From: Phycisphaerales bacterium
GTDB taxonomy: Bacteria > Planctomycetota > Phycisphaerae > Sedimentisphaerales > Anaerobacaceae
Length of the DNA: 15,343 nucleotides
Assembly (NCBI GenBank): GCA_011057845.1
Contig: DSDB01000227.1
Coordinates: forward strand, 1 to 15,343
Direction of reading: 5' to 3'
Of this stretch, positions 6,480-15,343 are shown in pieces. The notes beneath the pieces were generated by a model. The model searched no databases. It was given only the letters and a program-made list of their open reading frames with translations, and was not told the origin of the DNA. Each line of letters begins with the position of its first letter. The first letter of the stretch is position 1. Made by a program: the position numbers and the translations under genes.

Positions 6480-9400
6480 ATGGCAAGAAAGAGACTCAAT
6501 AAGAAGGTTGCGGTCATCGGATCGCTGTTTCTGGTTGTCCTGGGTGTTGTTGCCGTCCTGGTCCTGTGGAGTTGGATGGGGCCGCGGCTTTTTGTCAATG
6601 TGGACAAGGCGCTGGCCGAGGCGGAGGCGGCGGTACGGGCCGAAGATTACGCCGCCGCCGAGAAGGCCTATGGCAGAGCCCTGGGGCGCACCAAGGACAA
6701 CGCCGGGAAGGTCCGGATTCTTTTCGCCATGTCGGATATGTTCATCAAGGCCAACCAGTGGCCCAAGGTCCTGGGCGCCTGGAAACAGATCGTGACGATG
6801 GACCCAAGGAACGTGAGGGCCCGTTTCGGCGAGCTGTCGTACTATTATGTAGCCGCCGACGCGGGGATGCGCAACGCCTGGTCGGAAGTCCGGGATCAAG
6901 CTCAGAGGTTGATTGAGATCGTCGAAACGGCGGGCCTGATGGACGCCGACACGGAGGATTACAAGCAATATGAATTGCCCGGGTACGAGGTGAAGGTCAA
7001 GAAGTTAGGCGTGTACCTCCTGCTGATCGCCGGTCGCTCAAGTTTCGAACTGGCGCAACTGGGCTCGGCCGTTGACCGGGACAGTGCGCTGAAGGAAGCG
7101 ACAGAGCATCTGGAACGGGCCAAGTCCATGGCGCCGGACAATGTTCAGGTTTATTGGTATCTGGCCGAAGCGGCACGGCAGCAGGGCGAGCTGGATGCGT
7201 CGCGCGGCAACGTGCCGGCGCGTGAGCGGGCGGAAGCGGAGGCCTTCAAGATACTGCAGGAGGGCGTGCAGGCGGCGCCGCGGGATCCCGAGGCGGTGAT
7301 CAATCTACTGACCGCGAAGGTGGTCGTTGCGAAAAAAGCCGGGCGCGAGGCGGTGATGGCGCTGGAAAGCGAATATGCCGCCCTGTTGAAGACATTCAGC
7401 GATAGCGGGCAGGCCCACGCTGCCGCGGCGGCGTTCTATTCGGACCCTCGCCTGGGTCCTAAGAGTGTGGATCGAGCGGTCTCTCATGCGGAAGAGGCCG
7501 TGAAGCTGGATCCCGCGAGCATCACGTATGCGATGAACAAGGCCAACATCTACTACCGTCGTTACTGTCTCCAGGGCGATGCCGCCGACTTGAAGCGGTG
7601 CATTGAGACAGCCGAGAGGGCTTTGCAGTTGCCCGAAGCGCAATTGCAGGAAGGACCCCTGCGGTGGCCGAGCCGACAGTATCGTACGGCTCTCTCAGAG
7701 ATTCTGGCCCGCTGTCACTTGGGCGAACTGCTGGACCGTGGCGACACACTGTCGGCGGCCGAGAAGCAGACGCTGTTGACGAAGGCTGACGCGGCCGTGC
7801 GCGAGATCGAGCAGATTATCCTCACGGCCCAGGAGCCCCGTGTGATGAAGTGGCAGGGACTGGTCGAACTGGCCAGGGGCAACGAGGATGCGGCCGTCCG
7901 CAAACTGTATGCCGCTTATGAACAATGGAAAGCGGCGGATATGCGAGACAGTCTGCTGTCGTACACACTGGCTCAGGTATTCAAGGGCTCTTCCGAGACG
8001 GGTGCTGTTCAAGAGTTCCTGACCGTTGCGCTGCAGTCCGGCATCACCTGGACCAAAGTCGATGCCACGCTCGATTATGCCGAGGTGTTGATCAACTTGC
8101 GGGCTTGGAACTACGCGTTGGCGGCACTGAATGAGTACGACAGTTTTTTTGGTAAGTCGCCCCGAAGTCAAAGGCTCCGCACGCAGGCTTACATCGGTGC
8201 GTTCCAATTCGATGAAGCGGCCAAGCAGCTCGATGAGCTGCCTGCCGGCGATGCGGACACAATGAAACTGCAACTCGAATTGGTCCAGGCCAAGATTCAC
8301 CAGGTTCGGACGTCCATTGCCCAGCAACAGTTGCTTACACAGGGTCAGTCGCCGGACCTCGTGGGGATTACGGAGATTCCGGACGATGCCGGCGGACCAT
8401 TGGGCGAGATGAACGAGGAGCTCAAGACGCTGCGCCTTCAGGAGGCGGCGATTGTCGCTCAATTGGTCAAGTCCCACCCGGATCGCGTGGACGACACTTC
8501 GTTACGCAATGCATGCAGGACCTACATCAGCCAGAACAATGCGGCGGCGGCCTCCGCCGTGGTGTCCGCGTATCTGCAGCACCACCCCTCCAGCACCACA
8601 GCTCTGATGTATACACTGATCCTGGCCGAACCGGCGATTGCCCAGATCACGGCAAACCGGCAGAAGGCGTTTCAAGAGCAGGCGATCCGGAGTTTGCCGG
8701 ACGCCACCCAACGGTCGCTGGAACTGGGTCTGTTCTACTACGGCGAGAACGATATGGAAAAGGCGGCGGAGGCGTTCAAGGCTGCGCTGCGGCTGGGTTC
8801 ACCCGGCGCTGCGCCGCCGCGAGGCTCGGATGAATATGTGGCCCAACAGACGGCTGCCGGCTACTTGTTCGAGATGGCGATCAAAGACGAGGACTGGACG
8901 CTGGCGGGCCGGATCGCCGAGGCGGCGAAACTGCGTAACCTGGATGAGAGCAACGGCCTGTTTTATGCGGCGCGGTTGGCGGCGGCCAGGGGAGAGAACC
9001 AGGACGCCCTCGTCAAGGCCAATGAATGTATCGCCCTTCGTCCTGTGAACTCCATGGCCTACATGCTTCGCAGCACGATTCGGGCCGCCATGGGCGCCGA
9101 CCACGCGGCGGTCGAAGATATTACGCGCGCCCGGGTCCTGAATCCAACGAACGGGGCGATTGCCAGGACGCTGGCCAGCACGTTGTATGAACGCGACCGA
9201 AAGCTGGGGGACAACGTGACACAGGAACAGCGAATGGAGACGCGGCAGGCCCTCGAACGCGCCATTCAGTTGAATCCTCGCAACTGGAGGCTGTTGAGCT
9301 TCTACGCCGAGTACATCAGCGACAGCGCCCCGGACAAGGCGATCTCAATACGCCAGAGCCTTTTGAAGGCCCAGCCGACGCTCGAGAACGCTGTGTTGCT

Positions 9401-11414
9401 GGGCAACCTCGCCACGCGGCAGGCTCTGACGAAGGTGAACGCCGCCGAAAAAGAAACATTGTTCAAGATCGCCGAAGACGCCTTCGAACAGGGGCTGAAA
9501 ATCAATCCCGTCGACCGTACCCTGCTGTACCGATACGGCGAACACTGGCGTTCCCGCGGCCGTCCGGATCTCGCCGAAAGCGTGATCCGCCGGGCCAAGG
9601 ACGATATGATCCTGGCGGTTCACTTCTACGAACTGGGTCAGTATGAGGACGCCGAGCGGCTGTTGAAGGCCCTGGAGGCGACCTCCCCGAACGATAAGGC
9701 CGTCATCGATATGCTCCTGAAAGTGGCCGAGCGCACGAACAATACGAAGCAGGTGGAGTCCTACTCGCAGAAGCTGATCGATCTCGATAGCGGGCAGGCG
9801 ACCATGTTCAAGCAACTGGAATCGTACTTGCGAAGCGGCCTCATCCAGCAGGCGGAAGAGAAACTGGCGGCTTTCAAGGAGAGGTACCCGAACGACAAAA
9901 AGGTGCTGCTGCTGGAGTCGTGGCTGTCCATGCGCAAAGGCGATCTTTTGGCGGCGCTGGATTTGGTGAACAAGCACCTGGAGGACAATCAGGACAATGC
10001 GGCGGCCTGGCGGCTGCGGGGCGAAATCCATTTGCTGCTGTCGAACCACGACCAGGCGATCCTCGATCTGCGCCAGAGCAACTCCCTCTCGGATTCGGCC
10101 GACACGCGAGTATCCCTGGCCAAGGCGTATTTGCGAGCCGGCCGTGACCAGGATGCCATCACCGAGTTGAAGAATACGATCGACAAGCCGGGTGCGCCGG
10201 TCGAGGCGCGGACCCTGCTGGAGAGGACCTATTCCCGGCTGGGCCGCACCGGCGAACAGTGGCAGTTCTATCAGGACACGCTGGCCAAGTTTCCCAACAG
10301 CGTCATCTGGCTGACGCGAGCCGGCACGTTCGCGATCAGCAGGGGAGCTCTGACCCAGGCCGAGGAACTGTTCCGCCGCGCCTACAACCTTAAGAAGCAG
10401 ACATACACCGATTCCGGAACCGATCTAAAGCAGGCCGCGGGCGACATGCTGTTTGCCCGTGCCCTGGACGGGTATCTCCAGACGCTGGTGCTGCGGGCAG
10501 GCACGCCCGACGCCACGGACGGCACATGGCGTCCGGAGAAACTCGACGAAGTGTTCAGCGAGGCGGGCCAGTACCTGGGTACGCCCATGGCGCCCGTGGC
10601 GTACTTCCGAATGGCCGAGGCTCGCTATAAGCTCGGCGACATGGCCAAGGCGACGGAATTCTGCCAGAAGGCCGTCGAACAGGCCGGTGACAATGAAACA
10701 CTCGCCTCCGAGATTCTTCTGCGGATGTTCCTGTTGCTCGGCGACGAGGAGGTTACCCGGTACTGCGAACAGATGCTCAAGGCAACCCCCAAGTCGGTGG
10801 CCGCACTGTTCACGTTGTTCAACCTTTCCAAAATCAACAGCGAGTATGACCGGGCCATCCAGTACATTGACAAGTGCATTGCTCTCTCGAGCGACGATGA
10901 GCGTCAACTTGTCCAGTTCACGATGAAGAAAGCGGAGGCGTTGACGCTGGCCTATGAGCTGCTGTCCGATAAAAAATATCTCCTCCAGGCCGTGACCGAT
11001 TACCAAAGTCTGGCCGACAAAATGCCGACCAATAACATGGTTCTCAACAATCTGGCGTATATGCTGGCCGAGAGCGATCAACGGCTTTCGGATGCTTTGA
11101 AATATGCAGAAAGGGCACTACAGGCGATGCCGAACGATCCGGGGTATCTCGATACCTACGCCTATGTGCTTTACAAGAATGGCGATTACGCCAAGGCGGC
11201 TCAATACATGACGCGCGCGTTGCAGCAATACGAACAGGACGGGGCGGAGGCCCCGGCGGACGTGTACATGCATCTGGGCCTAATCCAGGAGAAACTGGGC
11301 GATAAAACCCAGGCCTTGACGGCGTATCAGCAGGCGAAGAAAGCGGCCGGGGGCAGGGTCTCCGAAGCGGCCGCCAAACGGATTGAGGAGGCTATTGCCC
11401 GGGTCTCAAAGTGA
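6480..11414 (+). CDS. giant membrane-anchored tetratricopeptide-repeat protein (PrsT-like role)
   Basis: A 1644-aa protein with a Lys/Arg-rich N-terminus and one transmembrane segment at about residues 10-32, followed by an almost continuous array of helical TPR-type repeats. Recognisable units include the EYISDS/LNPRN region mid-protein and a clear C-terminal set: NNLAYMLAES, YAERALQAMPNDPGYLDTYA, then VLYKNGDYAKAAQYMTRALQ. One stretch near residues 600-720 is poorer in TPR signal. TPR arrays bind proteins, so a periplasmic scaffold for export machinery is likely. Position between EpsI and the Wzc-like gene matches the exosortase-locus TPR lipoprotein PrsT, but that family is about 900 aa and lipidated, whereas this has no lipobox. 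Whether it is a true PrsT homologue is an inference. Confidence 0.85.
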   Translation: MARKRLNKKVAVIGSLFLVVLGVVAVLVLWSWMGPRLFVNVDKALAEAEAAVRAEDYAAAEKAYGRALGRTKDNAGKVRILFAMSDMFIKANQWPKVLGAWKQIVTMDPRNVRARFGELSYYYVAADAGMRNAWSEVRDQAQRLIEIVETAGLMDADTEDYKQYELPGYEVKVKKLGVYLLLIAGRSSFELAQLGSAVDRDSALKEATEHLERAKSMAPDNVQVYWYLAEAARQQGELDASRGNVPARERAEAEAFKILQEGVQAAPRDPEAVINLLTAKVVVAKKAGREAVMALESEYAALLKTFSDSGQAHAAAAAFYSDPRLGPKSVDRAVSHAEEAVKLDPASITYAMNKANIYYRRYCLQGDAADLKRCIETAERALQLPEAQLQEGPLRWPSRQYRTALSEILARCHLGELLDRGDTLSAAEKQTLLTKADAAVREIEQIILTAQEPRVMKWQGLVELARGNEDAAVRKLYAAYEQWKAADMRDSLLSYTLAQVFKGSSETGAVQEFLTVALQSGITWTKVDATLDYAEVLINLRAWNYALAALNEYDSFFGKSPRSQRLRTQAYIGAFQFDEAAKQLDELPAGDADTMKLQLELVQAKIHQVRTSIAQQQLLTQGQSPDLVGITEIPDDAGGPLGEMNEELKTLRLQEAAIVAQLVKSHPDRVDDTSLRNACRTYISQNNAAAASAVVSAYLQHHPSSTTALMYTLILAEPAIAQITANRQKAFQEQAIRSLPDATQRSLELGLFYYGENDMEKAAEAFKAALRLGSPGAAPPRGSDEYVAQQTAAGYLFEMAIKDEDWTLAGRIAEAAKLRNLDESNGLFYAARLAAARGENQDALVKANECIALRPVNSMAYMLRSTIRAAMGADHAAVEDITRARVLNPTNGAIARTLASTLYERDRKLGDNVTQEQRMETRQALERAIQLNPRNWRLLSFYAEYISDSAPDKAISIRQSLLKAQPTLENAVLLGNLATRQALTKVNAAEKETLFKIAEDAFEQGLKINPVDRTLLYRYGEHWRSRGRPDLAESVIRRAKDDMILAVHFYELGQYEDAERLLKALEATSPNDKAVIDMLLKVAERTNNTKQVESYSQKLIDLDSGQATMFKQLESYLRSGLIQQAEEKLAAFKERYPNDKKVLLLESWLSMRKGDLLAALDLVNKHLEDNQDNAAAWRLRGEIHLLLSNHDQAILDLRQSNSLSDSADTRVSLAKAYLRAGRDQDAITELKNTIDKPGAPVEARTLLERTYSRLGRTGEQWQFYQDTLAKFPNSVIWLTRAGTFAISRGALTQAEELFRRAYNLKKQTYTDSGTDLKQAAGDMLFARALDGYLQTLVLRAGTPDATDGTWRPEKLDEVFSEAGQYLGTPMAPVAYFRMAEARYKLGDMAKATEFCQKAVEQAGDNETLASEILLRMFLLLGDEEVTRYCEQMLKATPKSVAALFTLFNLSKINSEYDRAIQYIDKCIALSSDDERQLVQFTMKKAEALTLAYELLSDKKYLLQAVTDYQSLADKMPTNNMVLNNLAYMLAESDQRLSDALKYAERALQAMPNDPGYLDTYAYVLYKNGDYAKAAQYMTRALQQYEQDGAEAPADVYMHLGLIQEKLGDKTQALTAYQQAKKAAGGRVSEAAAKRIEEAIARVSK

Positions 11415-11490
11415 GTATCCATAGTCGCCCCTTGGGCGCGTTATCGGACATAAACACGAATCGGTTCAATTTTGCTAAGTGGAGATTGCA

Positions 11491-13755
11491 ATGGCTGAAC
11501 AAAGACCTGTTGTCATGCCCAGAAGGGCGGGCCCGGACGTCGCGCGAGCGGTCGCCGCAACCGGCATGACGCCCAAAGAAATGGTCGGTGTGCTCCGTCG
11601 GCACTGGCTGAAGATATTTCTCCTGACGATTGTGGGCGTGGCGCTGGGCGGGGCGTCATGGTTTGTGTTGCAGACGTACTTGCCCAGCTATACGGCCGAG
11701 ACATATATCGAGGTCCTGCCTCCCGGCCAGACGGATCCAATGACCGTCGCATCCCCGGCGATGCAGAAGGATATTATGTACGGCTACCGTTTGTCCATGT
11801 CCAGCCTGATTAAGCAGCAAACGATGCTGCAGGATCTGCTTGCGCGCGACTACGTGCAGGGCTCCCATTGGTTCGCGACGGAAATGAAGGGAGATACGCG
11901 AAAGGCGCTGCGTGAACTGGAGAAGCGCTTGGGCGCGTTGGCCATGCGCGAGGCGGACTATGTCCGTGTCAGCATGATGTGCGCGAAGAGTGACGAGGCC
12001 GCGAAGATCGTCGATGAGATCGTGAATCTGTTCGTGACCAGGCAGGGATCGAGCAAGCGTCGCGAGGTGCAGGAGCGGCTTGTTCAACTGGAGCGGCGGC
12101 AGAGTAGCCTGCAGCGCGATGTGGACACCGCCGACAGGGCGCTCGACGAAGTGCGAACGGCCTGGGGCCTGACCGACTTGGATCAGGCAACCACCCGGTA
12201 TGAGCGGCACTATATTGTCGCCCGCCTCGAAGACCTCGAACTCGAGCAGAACACCCTGAAACTGGCCCTTCGCCAGATTCAGGCGAACATCGTGAACCTC
12301 GAGCGTCTGGCGACCGGCCCAATTACGGTCCAGATCGAATATGCGATCGAGAGCGATCCGGTGGTGATCCTGTTGACGCAGAATCTTGCATTCCAGGAGG
12401 CGCAATTGCAGGGGCGGCTCTCGCGATTTGGCGAAAACCATCGCGAGGTGCGCCAGTTGAAAGACATGTTGGACCGGATCAAGGAAGAGAAACTTGCCCG
12501 CGAATTGGAGATTGCCGAGGAAATGCGTCGGTCCAACCTCGCGAACGCCCGGGACAACTTTGTCGTGCTGCAGGAGCGGTATCTGCAACTTGAAGAGCTG
12601 CGTGCGGAGGCGCACTCGCAGAAGAAGGACCTCGACATGGCGCGTGTTCAATACGAACAGCGTAAACTGGTTCGCGAGGAACGGTTTGCCATGTTGGCGG
12701 ACGTGAAAACACAGATCGAAAAGATGAGGATTATCGCCGAGGACCCGGAAACACCCAAAGTACGAAGAGTCGGGGCCGAAACGCCGATTCCGCTGTACCA
12801 GGTCTTCTCACGCCAATGGTACCTCCATTTCCCGGTCGGAACGGTGTTAGGTTTCCTGTGTGGCTTGGGTCTGGCGTTCCTGCTTGAGGTGATGGACGAC
12901 ACCGTTCGTAAGCCTCGCGACGTCGCCCGCTACCTGCATGTTCCGCTGCTGGGCGTCATTCCGGATGCCTCGGCGGACTCGCATCTTCGCGGCGTGGAGT
13001 TGGCCCATGTGGTGCAACAGGCGCCGGAATCGCTGGTCGGCGAGGCGTATCGCCAGTGCCGGGCGAACCTGGAGCTTAGCGGACCCCAGGCGCCCAGGAC
13101 CGTGCTGGTCGCCGCCGGTAATGGTGGCGACGGCGCCACGAGCGTAGCCGTCAATTTGGCGTCAACGTATGTTTCTGAGAACAAGAAGGTATTGCTTATC
13201 GACGCGAACTTCCGCCGTCCAAGCCTGCAGAGTCTGTTCCCCGGCTATGGGGCAAGCTCCGGCATGGGACTCAGCGCGTTGCTTATGGGTAAGTGCGGCC
13301 TCAAACAGGCCGTGCGGGCAAGTGGCCGCGAGGGCCTGGACGTCATTGACGCCGGGCCGATGCCCGCCAACCCCGCGGAATTGCTGGGCAGCGTGAAGAT
13401 GCGCGACGTGCTCAACGAACTCGCCAAGACCTATGATCACGTCGTGATCGATGGTCCGCCCGTCCTGCTGGTTAGCGACTCGAAAATGCTGGCCAGGGCG
13501 GTCGATGCGACGGCGGTCGTTATCAACGCCGACACGCGGCGAGGCACAGCTCAGCGGGTCGTCGGCGAAATGCAAGCCGTCGGCGCGGGCCTCGCCGGCT
13601 GTATCCTCTTCGGTGCCGAACCCATCAAGGGTGGATACTTCAAGGAGCAGTACAAGTCCTACAGGAAGTACGCAAAGGTGCAGCTTGCCGCCGCCGGCCC
13701 TGCCGGTGGTGGACGGCGCGTAGCCGTTGATGGGCCGCCGGAATCCGAAGAGTAG
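11491..13755 (+). CDS. Wzz/Wzc-type chain-length regulator with BY-kinase-like domain, non-canonical P-loop
   Basis: A 754-aa inner-membrane protein. ATG 11491 is preferred over GTG 11479 because GGAG (11481-11484) sits 6 nt before it. Order: TM1 at about 39-61; periplasmic coiled-coil region, roughly 180-420; TM2 at about 447-467; cytoplasmic CpsD/Wzc-like ATPase domain from about 535. The domain keeps a Walker A'-type LLIDANFRRP (Asp571), Walker B VVIDGPP (Asp654) and a tyrosine cluster (Tyr716, 721, 724, 727) as in autophosphorylating BY-kinases. However, the P-loop reads GNGGDGATS, with Ala549 where the catalytic Lys of GKS/T should be. Related proteins set polysaccharide chain length and couple it to export through phosphorylation cycles. 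An intrinsic terminator follows 43 bp after the stop, closing the operon. Confidence 0.9.
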   Translation: MAEQRPVVMPRRAGPDVARAVAATGMTPKEMVGVLRRHWLKIFLLTIVGVALGGASWFVLQTYLPSYTAETYIEVLPPGQTDPMTVASPAMQKDIMYGYRLSMSSLIKQQTMLQDLLARDYVQGSHWFATEMKGDTRKALRELEKRLGALAMREADYVRVSMMCAKSDEAAKIVDEIVNLFVTRQGSSKRREVQERLVQLERRQSSLQRDVDTADRALDEVRTAWGLTDLDQATTRYERHYIVARLEDLELEQNTLKLALRQIQANIVNLERLATGPITVQIEYAIESDPVVILLTQNLAFQEAQLQGRLSRFGENHREVRQLKDMLDRIKEEKLARELEIAEEMRRSNLANARDNFVVLQERYLQLEELRAEAHSQKKDLDMARVQYEQRKLVREERFAMLADVKTQIEKMRIIAEDPETPKVRRVGAETPIPLYQVFSRQWYLHFPVGTVLGFLCGLGLAFLLEVMDDTVRKPRDVARYLHVPLLGVIPDASADSHLRGVELAHVVQQAPESLVGEAYRQCRANLELSGPQAPRTVLVAAGNGGDGATSVAVNLASTYVSENKKVLLIDANFRRPSLQSLFPGYGASSGMGLSALLMGKCGLKQAVRASGREGLDVIDAGPMPANPAELLGSVKMRDVLNELAKTYDHVVIDGPPVLLVSDSKMLARAVDATAVVINADTRRGTAQRVVGEMQAVGAGLAGCILFGAEPIKGGYFKEQYKSYRKYAKVQLAAAGPAGGGRRVAVDGPPESEE

Positions 13756-13798
13756 TCGTGTTTGTGTCTTGTGTTCGGCCATATCCCTTGGTAGACTC

Positions 13799-13840
13799 AG
13801 AACCCCATTTCGCAGAGTGCGGAATGGGGTTCTCTTTTTT
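13799..13840 (+). terminator. rho-independent terminator after the Wzc-like gene
   Basis: The left arm AGAACCCCATTTCGC (13799-13813) pairs with GCGGAATGGGGTTCT (13819-13833): 15 pairs, one of them G-U, around a 5-nt loop AGAGT. A U-run, CTTTTTT (13834-13840), follows at once. There is no A-run on the left flank, so it acts on the + strand only. It lies between the chain-length gene and the epimerase gene. Confidence 0.93.
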
Positions 13841-13870
13841 CTTCTGTATTGTCTTGCGGGGCGTTGCAGC

Positions 13871-14809
13871 ATGGAGAAGTTCCTGGTAACCGGTGGAGCC
13901 GGGTTTATCGGCTCGAATATCTGCCGACGACTCGTGGATCAGGGTTGTTTTGTCCGCGTAGTGGACAATCTGCTGACCGGCCGGATGTCGAATCTCGCGG
14001 GCATCGAGGACCGAATTGAGTTCATGCAGGCGGATATGGGCGACCCGGCGGTGGCGGCGGCGGCCATGCGAGATGTGGAAGTCGTCCTCCATCAGGGAGC
14101 ATTGCCCTCGGTGCCGCGGAGCGTCGAAGAACCCCAATTAACGCACCGGCATTGCGTGGATGCGACGTTCACGCTCCTTCTGGCCGCACGCGACGCCGGA
14201 ATCCGGCGGTTTGTCTATGCCGCCAGTTCATCGGCCTATGGCGATACGCCGACCCTGCCCAAGGTCGAGACGATGCCCGTCAAGCCGCTCTCGCCCTATG
14301 CCGTGGCGAAGCTGGTTGGCGAGCACTACTGTTCGGTCTTCGCCGGCGTGTTCGGGCTTGAGACCATTTCGCTGCGGTACTTCAACGTGTTTGGGCCCTA
14401 TCAGGACCCGACGAGCCAATATGCCGCGGCTATCCCGGCTTTTGTAGTGTCGATTCTGAGGGACCAACCGCCGACGATCTATGGGGACGGCGAACAAAGC
14501 AGGGACTTCACGTACATCGACAACGTCGTGCAGGCGAATCTGCTGGCGGCCCGGGCGAAACGCACCGCGGGCGAGGTGGTCAATATCGCCTGCGGGCAGT
14601 GTGTGACGGTCAACGAGATCATCGACATGATCAATGCCTTCACGGGCAAGCAGGTCAGGCCTCGCTATGAGCCGTCGCGGCCGGGCGATGTGAAACACTC
14701 CCTGGCCGACATCTCCCAGGCCCGGCAGGTCATCGGCTTCGAGCCGCAGGTCTCATTCAAGGAAGGCCTCGACCGGGCTATTGTCTGGTACCGGGAGAAC
14801 CTGCTGTAA
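13871..14809 (+). CDS. NAD-dependent nucleotide-sugar 4-epimerase, extended SDR (WbpP/GalE-like)
   Basis: A 312-aa cytoplasmic enzyme. ATG 13871 starts directly at the Rossmann fold (MEKFLVTGGAGFIGSN, GxxGxxG); an in-frame ATG at 13727 would start inside the previous gene and read through the terminator hairpin. The active-site elements are present: AASSSAYGD and SPYAVAK (YxxxK, Tyr with Lys four later), then LRYFNVFGPYQDPTSQYAA, which is the pattern of UDP-GlcNAc/GalNAc and UDP-Glc/Gal 4-epimerases such as WbpP and TviC. It probably supplies a 4-epimerised UDP-sugar for the polysaccharide made by the upstream operon. GCGGGG at 13856-13861 is a weak ribosome binding site. Exact substrate (N-acetyl or not, uronate) cannot be decided by eye; other extended-SDR reactions, such as decarboxylation or dehydration, are less likely. 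Confidence 0.88.
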   Translation: MEKFLVTGGAGFIGSNICRRLVDQGCFVRVVDNLLTGRMSNLAGIEDRIEFMQADMGDPAVAAAAMRDVEVVLHQGALPSVPRSVEEPQLTHRHCVDATFTLLLAARDAGIRRFVYAASSSAYGDTPTLPKVETMPVKPLSPYAVAKLVGEHYCSVFAGVFGLETISLRYFNVFGPYQDPTSQYAAAIPAFVVSILRDQPPTIYGDGEQSRDFTYIDNVVQANLLAARAKRTAGEVVNIACGQCVTVNEIIDMINAFTGKQVRPRYEPSRPGDVKHSLADISQARQVIGFEPQVSFKEGLDRAIVWYRENLL

Positions 14810-14889
14810 CCGCTGGATAGTGCAGCCGGTAGCAGTGGGCAGCCGCCTCAAGCGCGGACACAAACGGCTGTCAACGCCCCGCGTCGCGG

Positions 14890-15291
14890 TCAGCGGAGGC
14901 GATTTCGCACCCGCTCGGCCTTTTTGATAAGGTCGTCGCGGTCGGGACGCTCCAGCGGCTCCAGGGTAAAGGTCCATTCGTAGGAATCGACAATCCGCTT
15001 GGAACTGAGGACCCCGGCGAAGAAATCCCACGGGAACTTGTCGTGCTCGGGTCTCTTGAGCTTGCGGTGTGTGCTGAGGGTTTCGTAGCCGTCCATGCTG
15101 ATGCGGACGTAGTAGTTGCCGTACCAGTTGAACCCCACGGTCGCCGGGCTTGGGCCGATGGGCTCATCGTTGAGCTCCACCAGAGCGCCCTGCGGTTCGG
15201 TATTGATAGTCAGTCGCCGCTCCACACAGCCGCCAAGGATCTGGCCCAGGCAGGCGGCGAGCAAAGCGAGAGTAAGACGGCTGATTCGCAT
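14890..15291 (-). CDS. small PEGA-domain lipoprotein
   Basis: A 133-aa protein on the - strand, convergent with the epimerase with an 80-bp gap. Start at 15291 (ATG) is preferred over 15300, because AAAGGA at 15301-15306 is 9 nt away from it but directly abuts the other. A lipoprotein signal peptide ends in lipobox LGGC (Cys22). A PEGA-type repeat follows: TINTEPQGALVELNDEPIG, with the PQGA variant at residues 33-36, then a YYVRISMDGYE strand pair. The C-terminus is charged and helical. PEGA domains are common in surface and periplasmic proteins of bacteria with peptidoglycan- or S-layer-associated functions; the role here is unknown. Any link to the exopolysaccharide locus rests only on proximity. 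Confidence 0.85.
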   Translation of the reverse strand: MRISRLTLALLAACLGQILGGCVERRLTINTEPQGALVELNDEPIGPSPATVGFNWYGNYYVRISMDGYETLSTHRKLKRPEHDKFPWDFFAGVLSSKRIVDSYEWTFTLEPLERPDRDDLIKKAERVRNRLR

Positions 15292-15343
15292 TCGTGTCAT
15301 TCCTTTGACGGCCCGCGGGCGGATGGGACCGCAGGCGGATCCA

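Noticed and set aside
9345..10049. 234-aa open frame on the - strand inside the TPR gene
   Set aside because: Gln/His/Leu-rich antisense shadow of TPR codons; no independent support.
11426..11438. Hairpin CGCCC-CTT-GGGCG between the TPR and Wzc-like genes
   Set aside because: Only 5 bp, no T-run after it, and it lies within a 76-bp intra-operon gap; probably chance in GC-rich DNA.
11656..12651. 331-aa open frame on the - strand opposite the Wzc-like gene
   Set aside because: Shadow of the coiled-coil coding region; no signal, motif or ribosome binding site.

Overview
The window is GC-rich, bacterial and densely coded, almost all on the + strand. I infer a Planctomycetota-type bacterium (Phycisphaerae/Sedimentisphaerales-like, moderate confidence). 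This rests on the mix of a ferredoxin/permease pair with an exosortase-linked exopolysaccharide locus, and on protein style; no rRNA or other marker gene is present. No tRNA, CRISPR array, transposase or insertion sequence was seen.

Layout. (1) 1-1723: the 3' part of a 4Fe-4S ferredoxin-like protein, then 8 bp later an SO_0444/YraQ-type permease, probably one metal-handling or redox operon. (2) 1724-2380: a 657-bp gap holding a strong sigma70-type promoter at 1956-1984 with a sigma54-like -24/-12 element embedded in it, then a leader of about 390 nt. (3) 2381-13755: a five-gene exopolysaccharide/exosortase operon: an SLBB outer-membrane export lipoprotein with a very large insertion, an exosortase, an EpsI-family partner, a giant membrane-anchored TPR protein of 1644 aa, and a Wzz/Wzc-type chain-length regulator fused to a BY-kinase-like domain. 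(4) 13799-13840: a textbook intrinsic terminator. (5) 13871-14809: an extended-SDR nucleotide-sugar 4-epimerase. (6) 14890-15291, - strand: a small PEGA-domain lipoprotein, convergent with the epimerase.

How the genes fit together. The SLBB protein should form the outer-membrane exit for a polysaccharide. The Wzc-like protein should control chain length from the inner membrane. The TPR protein probably scaffolds the assembly in the periplasm. The exosortase/EpsI pair should process and anchor sorted proteins at the surface in connection with the same matrix. The epimerase would supply an activated sugar. Glycosyltransferases, flippase, polymerase and the sorted substrate proteins are not in this window.

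Most unusual points: the P-loop lysine of the BY-kinase-like domain is replaced by alanine although the C-terminal tyrosine cluster is kept; the first SLBB domain of the export protein is split by about 340 residues carrying a duplicated DGKW motif; the TPR protein is far longer than the PrsT-type proteins of known exosortase loci; and overlapping sigma70/sigma54-like promoter elements sit ahead of a long, structured leader.
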